Counted from the first letter of the stretch, positions 11,533 through 21,999 are shown. The stretch is 64,000 bases of DNA from Amanita rubescens (GCA_015039365.1 WION01000025.1:310001-374000), one strand, 5' to 3'. A program made the numbers and translations. The notes: generated by a model not told the origin, from the letters alone.

Positions 11533-12224
11533 TGATACAATGCTTGAGGTTGCAAGTGATACATGGCTTGAGGCTGTGACTGAGACACTGGATGCTGGGA
11601 ATAATGATAACCTGAATGATAGTAGTGGTATCCTGGTGGATCTTGAACAAGAGACTGAGAAAAGACAGTAGAAGGCAGGAGAGCAGGGAGAGCAAGCTGA
11701 GGCTGAGAGAAGACAGGAGGCTGAGACTGAGACTGAGAAAGAACAGGAGCAGGCATGAGATGATTTGCAGGAAGACCAGACTGAGGCAGAGGAGCAACAG
11801 GAGAAGAAGAGACAAGGACAGGAAATGAAGAACCAAACATGAGACCAGGACCAGCAGAAACTGGGGACATGGGGGCAGGTGAAGCAATGGAAACCGCATG
11901 AGTTGTAAAAACATGAGGGAAAGATGGTGAGTTCAAAACAGTTGAGTTGCCAAGCACAGTCACAGTCCTCTGTGACTTGGCTTGAGAAGGACGCCTTGAT
12001 AATGCCTGTAGCAGAGCACTTTCTGCTGGTATACTACTACTGATTGTTAAAAATGTGCCAAGTGTTGTTGCAACTCACTACAAATGTTGTAGTAGTTGTC
12101 TAGCCCTCTGATAGACTCAATACATGCTTTAGACGTTCACAAATGCAGTATATAACAGTTGATAACAGTAATATCAAGTCTATATCCAAGTGTAGGTACT
12201 GCAGTTCCCTACATGTAAGGAAAC

Positions 12225-12601
12225 TGTTGAATATTGAGTGATTAAACATCAGATATCGCTCAAATGCTTTATATTTAGTGTTACAATGCTATATTCTTTA
12301 TTTTGTGTATAATGAGCTAGTTTATAGGTGTAGCGGTTGTGTCAGTGGACAAAACGCGATATAGTGGACACCTAAACTCATGCCTGATGGGATAGGTAGT
12401 AAATAGAACCAAACAGGCCAGGTTTCCTTACATGTAGGGAACTACAGTACCTACACTTGGATATAGACTTAATATCACTGCTATCAATTGTTATAGACCG
12501 CATTTGTGAACGTCTAAAGCGTGTATTGAGTCTATCAGAGGGCTAGACAACTACTACAACATTTGTAGTGAGTTGTAACTACACTTGGCGCATTTTTAAC
12601 A
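12225..12601 (+). repeat. copia-1 5' LTR
   Basis: 377 bp, TGTTGAATATT...GCATTTTTAACA. It contains TTTTGTGTATAAT and TTTATAGGTG, which could serve as TATA-like signals; the true start site cannot be fixed by eye. Confidence 0.92.
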
Positions 12602-12614
12602 GGTTATGGGCCCC
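12602..12614 (+). promoter_or_regulatory. copia-1 primer-binding site (initiator tRNA-Met fragment)
   Basis: GGTTATGGGCCCC directly follows the 5' LTR. Its complement contains GGGCCCATAACC, the anticodon stem-loop of initiator tRNA-Met with the CAT anticodon. This is the internal, half-tRNA priming site known from Drosophila copia. copia-2 has the same site. Confidence 0.8.
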
Positions 12615-12755
12615 GGCCTTTACTGCTAGAGAACTGCTATTGTGTTTTGGACTAGACTGGCGCCATTTTGGACAGTCTACTTATTGATTGGACGCTTTTT
12701 TGGCCATTGGCTAAACAACTACATTGGGACTTGGACTTTGGGACTTTGACAAAAA

Positions 12756-14557
12756 ATGTCGGATCATTCTACAATAAAAATCAAGCCACTATCCAATGGT
12801 AACTACCAGGAGTGGTCAGGGGAAATGAGGGCGCTTTTAATGCGCAGTGGGCTATGGAGTGTGGTGTCTGGCAAGGTTACAAAACCACTGATGATGAATT
12901 GGCAAAGTGGGAGACAAAAGTAGAGAAAGCTGCTGGTGAAATCTACTTGGGTGTAGAAAGTGACCAAAGAGTCCATTTTCGAGATCAAGTGGATGATCCA
13001 AAAGCTATGCGGGACAGTCTCAAAAAGGCTCACTTGCACCAAAAGCCAGGTGCAAGATTCAATGCCTATGATGAGCTGTTCTCTATCCACAAGGCAGACG
13101 AAGAAACACTCATGGCTGTGGCAACCAGAGTGGAGAAGGCAATGTCCAACATTAAAAATCTTCGTCCTAGTGACTTCACATTGGACAAATTGGACGATGA
13201 ATTGCTGTGTATGGCAATGATTCATGCTCTACCAGAGAGCTTCGCCAATTTGACTTCCAATTTGTTATTAGTGGATAAATTGGACAAGAGTGTAATCCTC
13301 CAAGCCTTCAAATTGGAGGAATTAAACCAAAAACGTCGAGCTGATGTGGGGGAGAGGGCCAATAGAGCAGGGACATCGAGTTATAGAGGTGGAAGAGGTG
13401 GTGGCAGAGGTGGTAATCACCATAATGGATTCAAAACAAAGCTTACATGCTTCTTATGTGGAGAGGAAGGGCATATGGTGGCAAAATGTCCGAAAAACAA
13501 GGTGACGGCTGCACCTAGTAGTGCCAATAAGGCAGAGGAGGGAAAAGAGGCAGAGACTGCTGAAAAGGCAGGAAATGCAAGTCATGTTCATTATAATGCA
13601 TTTGGGACTTCTGCTGACCATCGTTTTGACTGGAATACAGACTCGGGGGCCACTTCTCATATGACCCCACATAGACATTGGTTCAAAACCTACACCAAAA
13701 TGCGAAAAGAGGTTAGGTTGGCAGATCATACTGTGATATATACAGAGGGAGTTGGGTCTGTTGTATTTAAACCAGTTATAGATGGAAAACCAGCTAGAGA
13801 GGTTGAATTTGCTAGAGTGTTACATGTACCGGACTTACAGAATAATCTTTTCTCTGTCTTATACCTTACACAACATAGAGGGTTTAATGTACATATCTCA
13901 AAGTCTATAATGAAATTTGAAAAAGATGGTCATATACCTTTTGTTGCCAAAGTGGGAGATGATAATGTTGGTTATCTTGCTGGTGAGACCATTGTAGACC
14001 AAGAGTATGTTAAATCAGCTGTTGCATCGTCCACTCTGCCTCTGGACTTGACTTTGTGGCATAGGAGGCTAGCACACCATGGGTATGAGAGTGTCAAGAG
14101 TATGGTTCGTGACAGCATGGTTGAGGGACTTACCATGACGTCTAATGACAAGCCTGATCCGATCTGTGAGCCATGTCTGGCAGGGAAAATGCATGCCAAT
14201 CCATTCCCTTCTTCGAAAAATCGGTCGACAAAGCTATTGCAGCTTGTACACACTGATGTACACAAAGTGGGCGCTACTACACATTCTGGCTATCAATATT
14301 GGGTTACATTCATTGATGACTATTCTCGACTTCGTATTGTACTCCCTATAAAGACGAAAGACATGGTGTTTGATGCATTTAAACAATTCAAAGCTTATGC
14401 TGAGAATCAAACTGGTCATAAAATGGTTATAAGGGTTGGAAATTCTACAATCCTATTACAAAGAAAACAATCATTTCGGAAAGAGCAGAGTTTGATGAAC
14501 GTTACATGCTTGGCTCACACTCTGTTCAACGACCTCAGGAAACTAGAAATGAAATGA
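12756..14557 (+). pseudogene. copia-1 Gag-protease-integrase (frameshifted, truncated)
   Basis: The natural start is ATG 12756 (MSDHSTIKIKPLSNGNYQEW), typical of UBN2-type Gag. After about 40 codons (12870-12885) the coding path jumps to the frame that is open from 12812 to 14557. Then come the Gag helical region, an R/G-rich linker, the zinc knuckle CFLCGEEGHMVAKC (about 13450), the protease motif TDSGATSH (about 13640), the integrase HHCC zinc domain (LWHRRLAHHG to CEPCLAGK) and the first catalytic Asp region (HTDVHKVGA, VTFIDDYSRL). The frame then becomes nonsense near 14430: the second Asp and Glu of the DDE triad are missing, consistent with an internal deletion joining integrase to the acidic region before RT. 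Confidence 0.85.
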
Positions 14558-16500
14558 ATGACACACATACAGAGCAACGTTACATTCCAATACCAGCTAT
14601 ACAGGTGGAAGCTGATGATGATGATGATGAGAGCATACAGGTGCCATTGCCGGAGCAACAGGAGCAGCAGGAGGAGGAGGAAGAGCAGCCACAGGAGGAA
14701 CGAGATGTGCAACCAGAGGCTGAAGCTGAAGCTGAACAGGAAGAAAGGCCAGTTACTCCACCACCACGACCAGTACCAGTTGAGCCAGAGGTCCCATTAG
14801 CACAGAGATGTGAAAGACGAAATGTGCAACCTCCTGGTGAATGGTGGAAGGTGAAACCTCATGTCTTGAGGTATAATGATGATGATGAGGGGGAAGAAGA
14901 TGCTGAATGTGTTCATACATCATCATTAACTGGAAATGAACCTAACAGTTATGCTGAAGCGATGGCTGGCCCAGATGCACAGAGGTGGCATGAGGCTGCT
15001 TTGGAGGAAATAAATGCACAATTGAACAATGGGACATGGGTGTTGGAAAAGCTGCCTCCTGGAAAGAAAGCAATTGGCTCCAAATGGGTGTTTCGCATAA
15101 AAAGGAATGCAGATGGCACTGTAGAGCGATTCAAAGCCAGGATTGTTGCTAAAGGTTACAATCAACGACCTGGATTTGATTACATGGAGATATTTGCCCC
15201 AACTATGCGTCAGGCCACTATTCGCCTTATCCTAGCACTGGCAGCAATAGATGACTTGCATTTGCGCTCTGTAGACATCTCTCATGCATTTATTAATGGA
15301 GATATTGATGCTGATGTCTACATGATGCAGCCAGAAGGATTTGAAGAACTTGGATCAGATTATGTGTGCAAATTAAACAAGTCTATCTATGGGTTAAAAC
15401 AAGCTGCCAGGTTATGGAATGAGAAGTTGCATTCTGCCCTTCTTGACATGGGATTCAATAGAATCTGCTCAGATCCAGCTCTGTATATATATCAGAGAGA
15501 TGATGTCCGGATCATAATGCCAGTGTATGTGGATGATATTACACTTGCTTCCAACTCTCAGGCTGCCTTGGACAAGGTAGTCAGTGATTTGTCCAAGTAC
15601 TTCAAGTTGAAGGACTTGGGAGAGACATCGTACTTGCTTGGAGTTGCTATTAGGAGGGATAGAGCGAACAGAAAGATCTATCTCTCACAAAAGCAGTACA
15701 TTATGGACATCTTGAAGCGATTTGGCATGGAGAATTGCAGCACAGTGGACACACCAATGAATCCTGGTTTGAAGCTTTCACAAGATCAGTGCCCTAAAAG
15801 CAATGAGGAGATGAAGGAAATGAAAGACATTCCTTATATCAGTGCAGTGGGCTCAGTCATGTATTTGGCCATGATGACAAGACCAGATATTGCGGAACCT
15901 GCAAGTGTTTTGGCTTGCTTTAACAATAATCCTGGAATGGCACATTGGAAGGCAGTCAAACACTTGTTGAGATACTTAGCTGGGACACTGGAAATGGAAT
16001 TGGAGCTTGGGCCTGATCCTGATTGCAACGAACTCATCAGAGCATATGCTGATGCTGATCATGGTGGTAACAAAGACAATGGAAAGTCCACTACTGGATA
16101 TATCATCAAAGTGGGATCTGGAGCTGTCAGTTGGAGTAGCAAGTTGCAACCTATTGTGGCACTCTCTACTACGGAAGCTGAATATGTCGCAGCATGTGCT
16201 GCTGGGAAGGAAATCAGGTGGATGCAGAAGTTGTTGGAAGAGATGGGATATATGGTGCCTAAGCCTACAAAGCTGTTCATGGACAATCAGTCAGCTATCA
16301 GTGTAGCAAAGAACCCAGAACATCATGGGCGCATGAAGCATCTAGACTTGTGCTTCTACTGGCTTCAAGATAAAGTGGAGCAGGGATTTATTGAGCCTGT
16401 CTACTTGCAAACAGATCAAATGCCAGCCGACTTGTTAACAAAGGCATTGCCCAGAGTCAAAGTGATGTTTCTTCGAAAACTTATGGGTCTTGTGATATGA
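14506..16500 (+). CDS. copia-1 reverse transcriptase-RNase H
   Basis: An open frame of 664 codons. An acidic/glutamine-rich linker (about residues 1-140) precedes the RT domain: TWVLEKLPPGKKAIGSKWVF, KARIVAKGYNQ, DISHAFINGD, KSIYGLKQAARLWN and the active site YVDD near 15525. RNase H follows, with ADADHGGNKD, STTEAEYVA, FMDNQSAI and LDLCFYWLQDK. It ends at TGA 16498-16500, followed by purine-rich sequence. It has no stop or frameshift, but the integrase half of pol is deleted, so it is only a piece of the polyprotein. One oddity is RPDIAEPASVLACF, where related elements normally have a motif like RPDI-x-FAV. Confidence 0.88.
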   Translation: MLGSHSVQRPQETRNEMNDTHTEQRYIPIPAIQVEADDDDDESIQVPLPEQQEQQEEEEEQPQEERDVQPEAEAEAEQEERPVTPPPRPVPVEPEVPLAQRCERRNVQPPGEWWKVKPHVLRYNDDDEGEEDAECVHTSSLTGNEPNSYAEAMAGPDAQRWHEAALEEINAQLNNGTWVLEKLPPGKKAIGSKWVFRIKRNADGTVERFKARIVAKGYNQRPGFDYMEIFAPTMRQATIRLILALAAIDDLHLRSVDISHAFINGDIDADVYMMQPEGFEELGSDYVCKLNKSIYGLKQAARLWNEKLHSALLDMGFNRICSDPALYIYQRDDVRIIMPVYVDDITLASNSQAALDKVVSDLSKYFKLKDLGETSYLLGVAIRRDRANRKIYLSQKQYIMDILKRFGMENCSTVDTPMNPGLKLSQDQCPKSNEEMKEMKDIPYISAVGSVMYLAMMTRPDIAEPASVLACFNNNPGMAHWKAVKHLLRYLAGTLEMELELGPDPDCNELIRAYADADHGGNKDNGKSTTGYIIKVGSGAVSWSSKLQPIVALSTTEAEYVAACAAGKEIRWMQKLLEEMGYMVPKPTKLFMDNQSAISVAKNPEHHGRMKHLDLCFYWLQDKVEQGFIEPVYLQTDQMPADLLTKALPRVKVMFLRKLMGLVI

Positions 16501-16511
16501 AGGCTATTAGG

Positions 16512-16573
16512 GGGAAGGTGAAGGATGGATAGGTTTGGGGGGAAGCTTAGAGTGATGTATAATTGGGAGGAAG
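16512..16573 (+). promoter_or_regulatory. copia-1 polypurine tract region
   Basis: GGGGGGAAG (about 16538) and GGGAGGAAG immediately before the 3' LTR at 16574; the latter is the likely plus-strand primer. Confidence 0.7.
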
Positions 16574-16953
16574 TGTTGAATATTGAGTGATTAAACATCA
16601 GATATCGCTCAAATGCTTTATATTTAGTGTTACAATGCTATATTCTTTATTTTGTGTATAATGAGCTAGTTTATAGGTGTAGCGGTTGTGTCTGTGGACA
16701 AAACGCGATATAGTGGACACCTAAACTCATGCCTGATGGGATAGGTAATAAATAGAACCAAACAGGCCAGGTTTCCTTACATGTAGGGAACTACAGTACC
16801 TACAACACTTGGATATAGACTTAATATCACTGCTATCAATTGTTATAGACCGCATTTGTGAACGTCTAAAGTGTGTATTGAGTCTATCAGAGGGCTAGAC
16901 AACTACTACAACATTTGTAGTGAGTTGTAACTACACTTGGCGCATTTTTAACA
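16574..16953 (+). repeat. copia-1 3' LTR
   Basis: 380 bp; differs from the 5' LTR by roughly three substitutions and an ACA insertion. Confidence 0.92.
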
Positions 16954-17160
16954 GAAACCTGGCCTGTTTGGTTCTATTTACTACCTATCCCATCAGGTGT
17001 GAGTTTAGGTGTCCACTATATCGCGTTTTATCCACAGACACAACCGCTACACCTATAAACTAGCTCATTATACACAAAATAAAGAATATAGTATTGTAAC
17101 ACTAAATATAAAGCATTTGAGCGATATCTGATGTTTAATCACTCAATATTCAACACTGAT

Positions 17161-18473
17161 ACATCATACCAATAACAGGAGCATCTTTTTTTTTTTTTTT
17201 TTAATAGGAATTTGTATAATTGTGGGCTAAGTAAACAAATAGTACGTAACGTAACTAGATGTATGTATGTGCAGTGCGCCTTCGGGCGTATATGAGGTTA
17301 GTGGACTAAAAAAGAAAACACTATCAATAGAGACATGGTTCGTCTATTTACAATAGACGCAGTGAGACATGGTACAATTGTTGGTCGACCCTCCGAAACC
17401 CTTCAGTGTACATCCCAAGGGATGCACCCAAAGGACCATATGGAGGAGGAACCCGGGGTGTGTGGCATAAAGTTGGCAATCAAGTCGCCGAAGTCATAAG
17501 GTCTGCGTCTACTTTGGCAAACATGTCGACAGTGGAGGGGGGTAGTTGTTTATGATGGGTCAAGCCCGTCATGGTGGTGCCAGGTAGAAGCTCGTCGGCT
17601 TCAAGAGTGAGAGGGGGGTGTAGGGCTTGCATTGCCAGTGGTGGGGCACCAGTATGATGACAGTTGGCAGCGTTTGAGTTGCCTTGGGAGTTTTGAGTAG
17701 AAGCGCAATGGCTTCAGGTGAGCATGGCGACGATGTCGCTGTTTCAAGATAATCGAAGATCTTGGGCAGGGGAAGGTAAGGGAGCTTGGGTGTTGGTTCG
17801 GTATGTGGTGATGGAGGGTCCAAAGGGACCCTGATGGTGCCAGGGATGTTGATGTCATTGTTGACGGATGAGAGAGGTGGTTTGGCGCAGTCACACCTGT
17901 TGACAGTGTGGGCCTGGTATTTGGTCCCAAAGTTGAGAGAGGGGGATTTGACGGCGTATAATTATGCCATTGGTATTTCGATAGTGGTAGATCTGCAGTT
18001 GCGGCAGGCACGAGAGGTAGAGGGTTTTTCAGTGAGGGTGACATGGAGGACATCCGAGTTGGGAATGTCTGGGAATACCGTGACATCAAAGACTTCAGTG
18101 ATACAGTTGTTGAGGAAGATGGCAGTTTTGGATCGAACAGCAAGTGGAATGGGGGGGGTGATCTGCTTCCAGTTGGGGTGTGAGATCATTTGGAAGTGGG
18201 CATTGCCATGTTGGTTGTCAATTGGATGATGACAAAATGGAGTGTTCAGGGAGACCAGGATTTCAGCTGGCTCGGCAATGACATCAAGGTAGTGGTGTAG
18301 AGAGCTATGTCTGCAATTTGGGAGGAGTGAAGATGTTCAGGAATACAGTCCTGAAACCATTTTAGAGCATGAAGTGAGAGCTTGATGTTGTCAAAGAAGA
18401 TGAGTGTCTGATGGAACGGTAAAACATTCATCCTTGTCTAAGGTAATAATGAAAGAGAGCGAATCAAGGTCAC
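17161..18473 (-). pseudogene. Unrecognised minus-strand sequence ending in poly(A)
   Basis: A T tract at about 17189-17205 on the plus strand is, on the minus strand, a poly(A) tail. It is preceded by UTR-like sequence and, between 18431 and 17569, by protein-like frames interrupted by shifts. The first starts at 18431 (a 61-codon frame with QTLIFFDNIKLSLHALKWFQ); others contain a CX2C pair (SRACRNCRS) and proline-rich text. I do not recognise the family. The poly(A) end and lack of LTRs suggest a retroposed transcript or the 3' part of another LINE. The right end runs into truncated LTR L8, and no TSD was found. Confidence 0.4.
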
Positions 18474-18997
18474 AGTAGTTGTCTAGCCCTCTGATAGACT
18501 TAATACACGCTTTAGATGTTCACAAATGCATTCTATAATAGTTGATAGCAGTTATATCAAGTCTATATCCAAGTGTAGGTACTGTAGTTCCCTACATGTA
18601 AGGAAACCTGGCCTGTTTGGTTCTATTTACTACCTATCCCATCAGGCGTGAGTTTAGGTGTCCACTATATCGTGTTTTGTCAACAGATACAACTGCTACA
18701 CCTATAAACTAACTTATTATACACAAAAAAAACAAAGAATATAGTATTGTAACACTAAATATAAAGGATTTGAGTGATATCTGATTAGTGTTTACAGGTC
18801 AGGTCACAATGACCAGAAAATAACTGTAACCTGACCTAACCGCTACCAGTTATAACCTGACCATCAGTCACAGTTATACCGGTCAGTGATCAGTTACAGT
18901 TACAGTTATGGCAAATGGCCCAATTGGTATAACTGGTCTATAACTGGTCATGACTGGTCATGACCAGTGAAACGATCAGAAGAAGGCTGATGCGGAA

Positions 18998-19486
18998 GTG
19001 CGTTCAGCCAAAGGGGCTACGGAGATCAGTCCGAAGGGTGTCTCAGGTGCAGAGAGAGTGCCAAAGACGAAGGTGAACAAGTGGAAGGTGTCTGAAGCAC
19101 CGAGGAACGAAGGGAATGGAAGGAATCGAACTCGGAATGCAGATGGGGTGATAATCGCTAACTACAACTATGTACACAATGGTATATATACTACGGAGGC
19201 ACAAGGTGACCATGTGACAATTCCTGCACCGAGTCTGAGGCCTGTGCATGCGTCCAAACACAAACAATCATCCTCCGGGGTCGAGTATAGGCTCGGAGTG
19301 CTTCGGGGAGCTTCAGAAGGTTTTGGAGATCGGTTCCAATGTAGCCGGAATCAGCTTGTTACACTGGTTATGATGACCAACTTGAAATGGGTTATTTGTT
19401 GTGAACTACACTGTCTATATTATCTTGAATTACCCCATGTCTTGAGCTCTAAAAGTGATACAACTCCAACTTACCCATGTATTTAA
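18998..19486 (+). other. Coding-like segment inside E2
   Basis: A 162-codon open frame in the middle of a MITE whose other parts are AT-rich and repetitive. Base composition here is more balanced and the first ~130 codons read like ordinary protein (basic, S/T/N-rich). No domain is recognised. It could be a captured gene fragment or a chance frame. Confidence 0.3.
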
Positions 19487-19551
19487 AAAGAAATTTTGAA
19501 AAAGATGACTACATGACCACTATACCTCCCAATTCTCTACCTCACAATCTT

Positions 19552-19860
19552 CAGAGAAATAGCAAAATACTCTGCCAATAATGACACTGCAATTGGCAGA
19601 GCATTTTCTATTTTTATTTTGCAGATTATCATATACATGCCACCACCAACCATCAGAAAAAATAGCAAAATACTCTGCCAATGACAACACTGCAATTAGT
19701 GGAGCATTTTCTATGTCTATTTGCAAATTATCCTATACATACATGCCACTAACCCTCTGAAAGAATAGCAAAATACTCCACTGGTGATGAGACTGAAATT
19801 GGTGGAGCATTTTCAATTTCTATTTGCAGATTTTTAACTGGTCATAACTGGTTATGCAAG
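19552..19860. repeat. Three ~103-bp tandem repeats in E2
   Basis: Unit phase points AGCAAAATACTC at 19560, 19663 and 19766. Each unit contains TACTCTGCC...GGCAGAGCATTTTCTAT, an inverted repeat, then TTTGCAGATTAT-like text. The same core is found in E1. Confidence 0.8.
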
Positions 19861-20009
19861 GTTAACCTGACCAGTTGTGACCAGTTACAACTGGTCAGGT
19901 TCATTCAATAACCAGTTACAGTCACAGTTATTCAAAATTTGGGCAAATAACCTAACCTGACCTGACCTGTAAACACTATATCTGATGTTTAATCACTCAA
20001 TATTCAACA

Positions 20010-20945
20010 GTTTGTTGTAATGGTTATTGTCTGAGGTATTAGTAAAGGGATGAGGTTAGGTGGGTGAAAACTAGGGTAAGGATGGGCTCACACCCACTTT
20101 CATGTCTGTGCAGTGAGGGACAGTGACATTGAGGTTAGGTACAAAGGAATGTGAATGGGATCTACTTGCAGTGGTATTACCAACCAAGATGAGGGAGGGT
20201 CCTGTAAAGGAGTCACTGCTTGTGGCTGATCATGGTGCAAGGAAGTGGGAAATTGAGAGTATGCATCTTGAGTATGAATGAACATTGAATGGGTGGCAGG
20301 TACTTGGTGCCATGTCATGGGTGACAGTGACAGTGACCTGGGCCCATACCTGTGACAAGAAAAATGAAGCAAAGCATTGTGCTAGATAGCATGTGTGAAA
20401 GCAAAGGACAAGATGGTTAAGAGAGACCATACATCAGTGCTATTCTCTTACCCATATCACCACTTCATCATTCATGATGTTATAGAGAATGACATCTACA
20501 AATGATTTAAGTGGAAAAATCAGCTTCTGATGATTGATGTGACATAGATGCTCACCCTGATCTGAATACACAGGTGAACAGAAGAAGCCTTGCCAAAAAT
20601 GTAGCATAAGAGCCTAAATGTTGATGCCTTGTCAGAAGTGTTGACAAGAAAATAACTTGGAAGGCATTGACCTGGTGGTAGTCAGTTGAATGTGCATTTG
20701 AGGAGGAACCCACATTCTCCTCAGCTCCCAGAGCATGCAAGATGGAGTCGATGGTCAACTTAAGGATAGGCACATTTAAGGTTAGGGTTAGGGCAAAGGG
20801 TAATAAGTTGTGAACCATGAAAGGCAAGGCAGATGGGTGTTTGAGCCTGTTCCTCTCAACCCAGCCACAAGAAACGCTGAGTTGTTGTCTGTAGGAACCA
20901 ACCATCATCTCCCATCCTCTTCCCCATAAGGAGCCATTTGACTTC
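20010..20945. other. Unassigned
   Basis: No recognisable gene or repeat. Minus-strand frames of 66-118 codons (20100-20908) lack domains. TTAGGG occurs twice in a row near 20780, too little to suggest telomeric origin. Confidence 0.3.
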
Positions 20946-21274
20946 CTTCCAGCTAGTGTTTCAAAGTTCGACTCAGTTCGGTTTTTTGGCCTTGAGGCAA
21001 CAAAGTCAGACCGTAGTCGGTCACAGGATTTTTTGCAGGATGGGAAACCGGACCGAAACCGCTTGTGACCGGTTCTGTCACTCCGGTCACGGTTCGCAAC
21101 CGACTTTTGACCGGTTTTAGTCGAGACTGGTCATAAATTGCCAATAGTCGGTTTGAACCGACTATGACTGACTTCAAGTACATGTGGGATGACTCAAAAT
21201 GCTGGTGGAGATCTCATTGAATAATTGTCAATTAGCTTGTACACAGTACTACTACTAGTATTGAAGGATAATAC

Positions 21275-21999
21275 ACATTCTATCGGATCCGTTATCAAAG
21301 TTTGTGCTACCCTGACATTACAATCGGATTCAGCAACCAAAATTATGCTAGAAACAACCCAGACTCACCTCATAAACTCCTGGATAGAATTTGACAATGT
21401 ATGACCCTTGCTGATGCTCAGAATCATTCTCTCGGATCCGTTATCGAAGTTTGTGCTACACTGACATTACCATCAGATTTAGCGACCAAAACTACCCTAG
21501 AAATGATTCAGACTCACCTCATAAACTCCTGGATAGAATTTGACAATGTATGACCCTTACTGATGCTCAGGATTGTTCTCCCGGATCCGTTATCGAAGTT
21601 CGTGCTATGCTGACATCCCCATCGGATTTAGTGACCAAAATTACCCTAGAAACGATTCAGACTCACCTCATAAACTCCTGGATAGAATTTGACATGTATG
21701 ACCCTAATCGTTCTGGTGCATTCGTAACTGCTTTTCGCACCACGCCGACATCACCAACGGAATCAGCGACCTTGAAAACCTCAGAAGTGAATGATCCTCA
21801 CCTTTCAAAGCTCAGTACTCCATGTACATACCCTTATCAAGCCCCTAATACTCAAAACTGTTCTGGCACATTCACAACTGCTTTTCGTGCCACGCTGACA
21901 TCGCCATTGGATTTAGCAACCAAAAAAGCATTAGAAGCGAATGATATTTACCTTTCAAAGGTCATTACTCTGTCAACAAACCCTTATCACCTCATCTGA
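21275..21999 (+). repeat. Five-copy 149/150-bp tandem repeat with coding character
   Basis: Units one to three are close copies (phase point GGATCCGTTATC at 21285, 21434 and 21583, period 149). Units four and five are diverged (phase points near 21721 and 21871, period 150). Translated with a period of 50 residues, each unit gives a pattern like SVIEV-x-A-x-LTSPSDLATK, then LE and, in the first three, QTHLINSWIEFD. A continuous frame covers 21550-21999. The 149-bp period of the first units breaks the frame. This looks like a decayed repeat-protein gene fragment carried inside E3; no family is recognised. Confidence 0.65.

Larger units (their letters stand above)
7573..12044 (-). pseudogene. 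Q/S/Y-rich (prion-like) protein gene, 3' exon split by a LINE
   Basis: Read on the minus strand, 12044-11544 and 7662-7573 join in one uninterrupted frame once the LINE and its 12-bp TSD copy are removed. It gives about 195 codons ending at TAA (7575-7573). The protein is low complexity: S/P-rich first, then Q/S-rich (VLSQSQSQPPVFSQPQ), then tyrosine-rich repeats such as PGYHYYHSGYHYSQ, ending in FSQYSQSQSQSFFPGYGSQG. Such composition resembles prion-like or RNA-binding tails, but no folded domain is seen. The frame is open up to the LTR insertion at 12044. Beyond it, from 17156, the continuation suggests a 3' splice site (GTATGATGTATCAG). The LINE interrupts the coding exon, so this allele should be dead or truncated. 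Confidence 0.5.
12225..16953 (+). mobile_element. Ty1/copia LTR retrotransposon copia-1
   Basis: LTRs 12225-12601 and 16574-16953, TSD GAAAC (12220-12224 and 16954-16958). The LTRs differ by about three substitutions and one 3-bp indel, so the insertion is young. The internal region is defective: an early gag frameshift and a deletion of the second half of integrase. It must have moved in trans or decayed very recently. It is the only copy in the window carrying the interior of LTR family A, whose solo LTRs dominate the first 40 kb. Confidence 0.93.
12045..17155 (-). mobile_element. Solo LTR, family A (L11), split by copia-1
   Basis: Segments 12045-12224 and 16959-17155, plus one GAAAC, make one complete reverse LTR. 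Its TSD is CTGAT (12040-12044 and 17156-17160). copia-1 of the same family, in the opposite orientation, is inserted in it. Confidence 0.92.
18786..19978. mobile_element. hAT-like MITE E2, 1,193 bp
   Basis: TIR TAGTGTTTACAGGTCAGGT with its exact reverse complement at the right end; TSD TATCTGAT (18778-18785 and 19979-19986). The subterminal zones hold many AACTGGTCAT, CAGTTATAAC and ACCTGACC copies. Inside lie a coding-like stretch (18998-19486) and three ~103-bp tandem repeats. No transposase. Confidence 0.9.
18474..20009 (-). mobile_element. Family A LTR (L8), 5'-truncated, split by MITE E2
   Basis: Reverse LTR starting inside the repeat (AGTAGTTGTCTAGCCC), continuing to 18785, interrupted by E2 and finishing ATATTCAACA at 20009. 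Confidence 0.85.

Noticed and set aside
11481..11540. Phenylalanine run at the end of a minus-strand ORF
   Set aside because: It is the LINE poly(A) tail read in reverse, not protein; the real continuation is on the other side of the LINE.
12803..13225. 140-codon minus-strand ORF
   Set aside because: Antisense to copia-1 Gag.
20775..20795. TTAGGGTTAGGG near 20780 as a telomere-related site
   Set aside because: Only two repeats in ordinary sequence; expected by chance.
21275..21999. CRISPR-like array of regularly spaced repeats
   Set aside because: Units are contiguous ~150-bp tandem repeats with no unique spacers, in a eukaryotic context. The same applies to 19552-19860 and 36668-36744.
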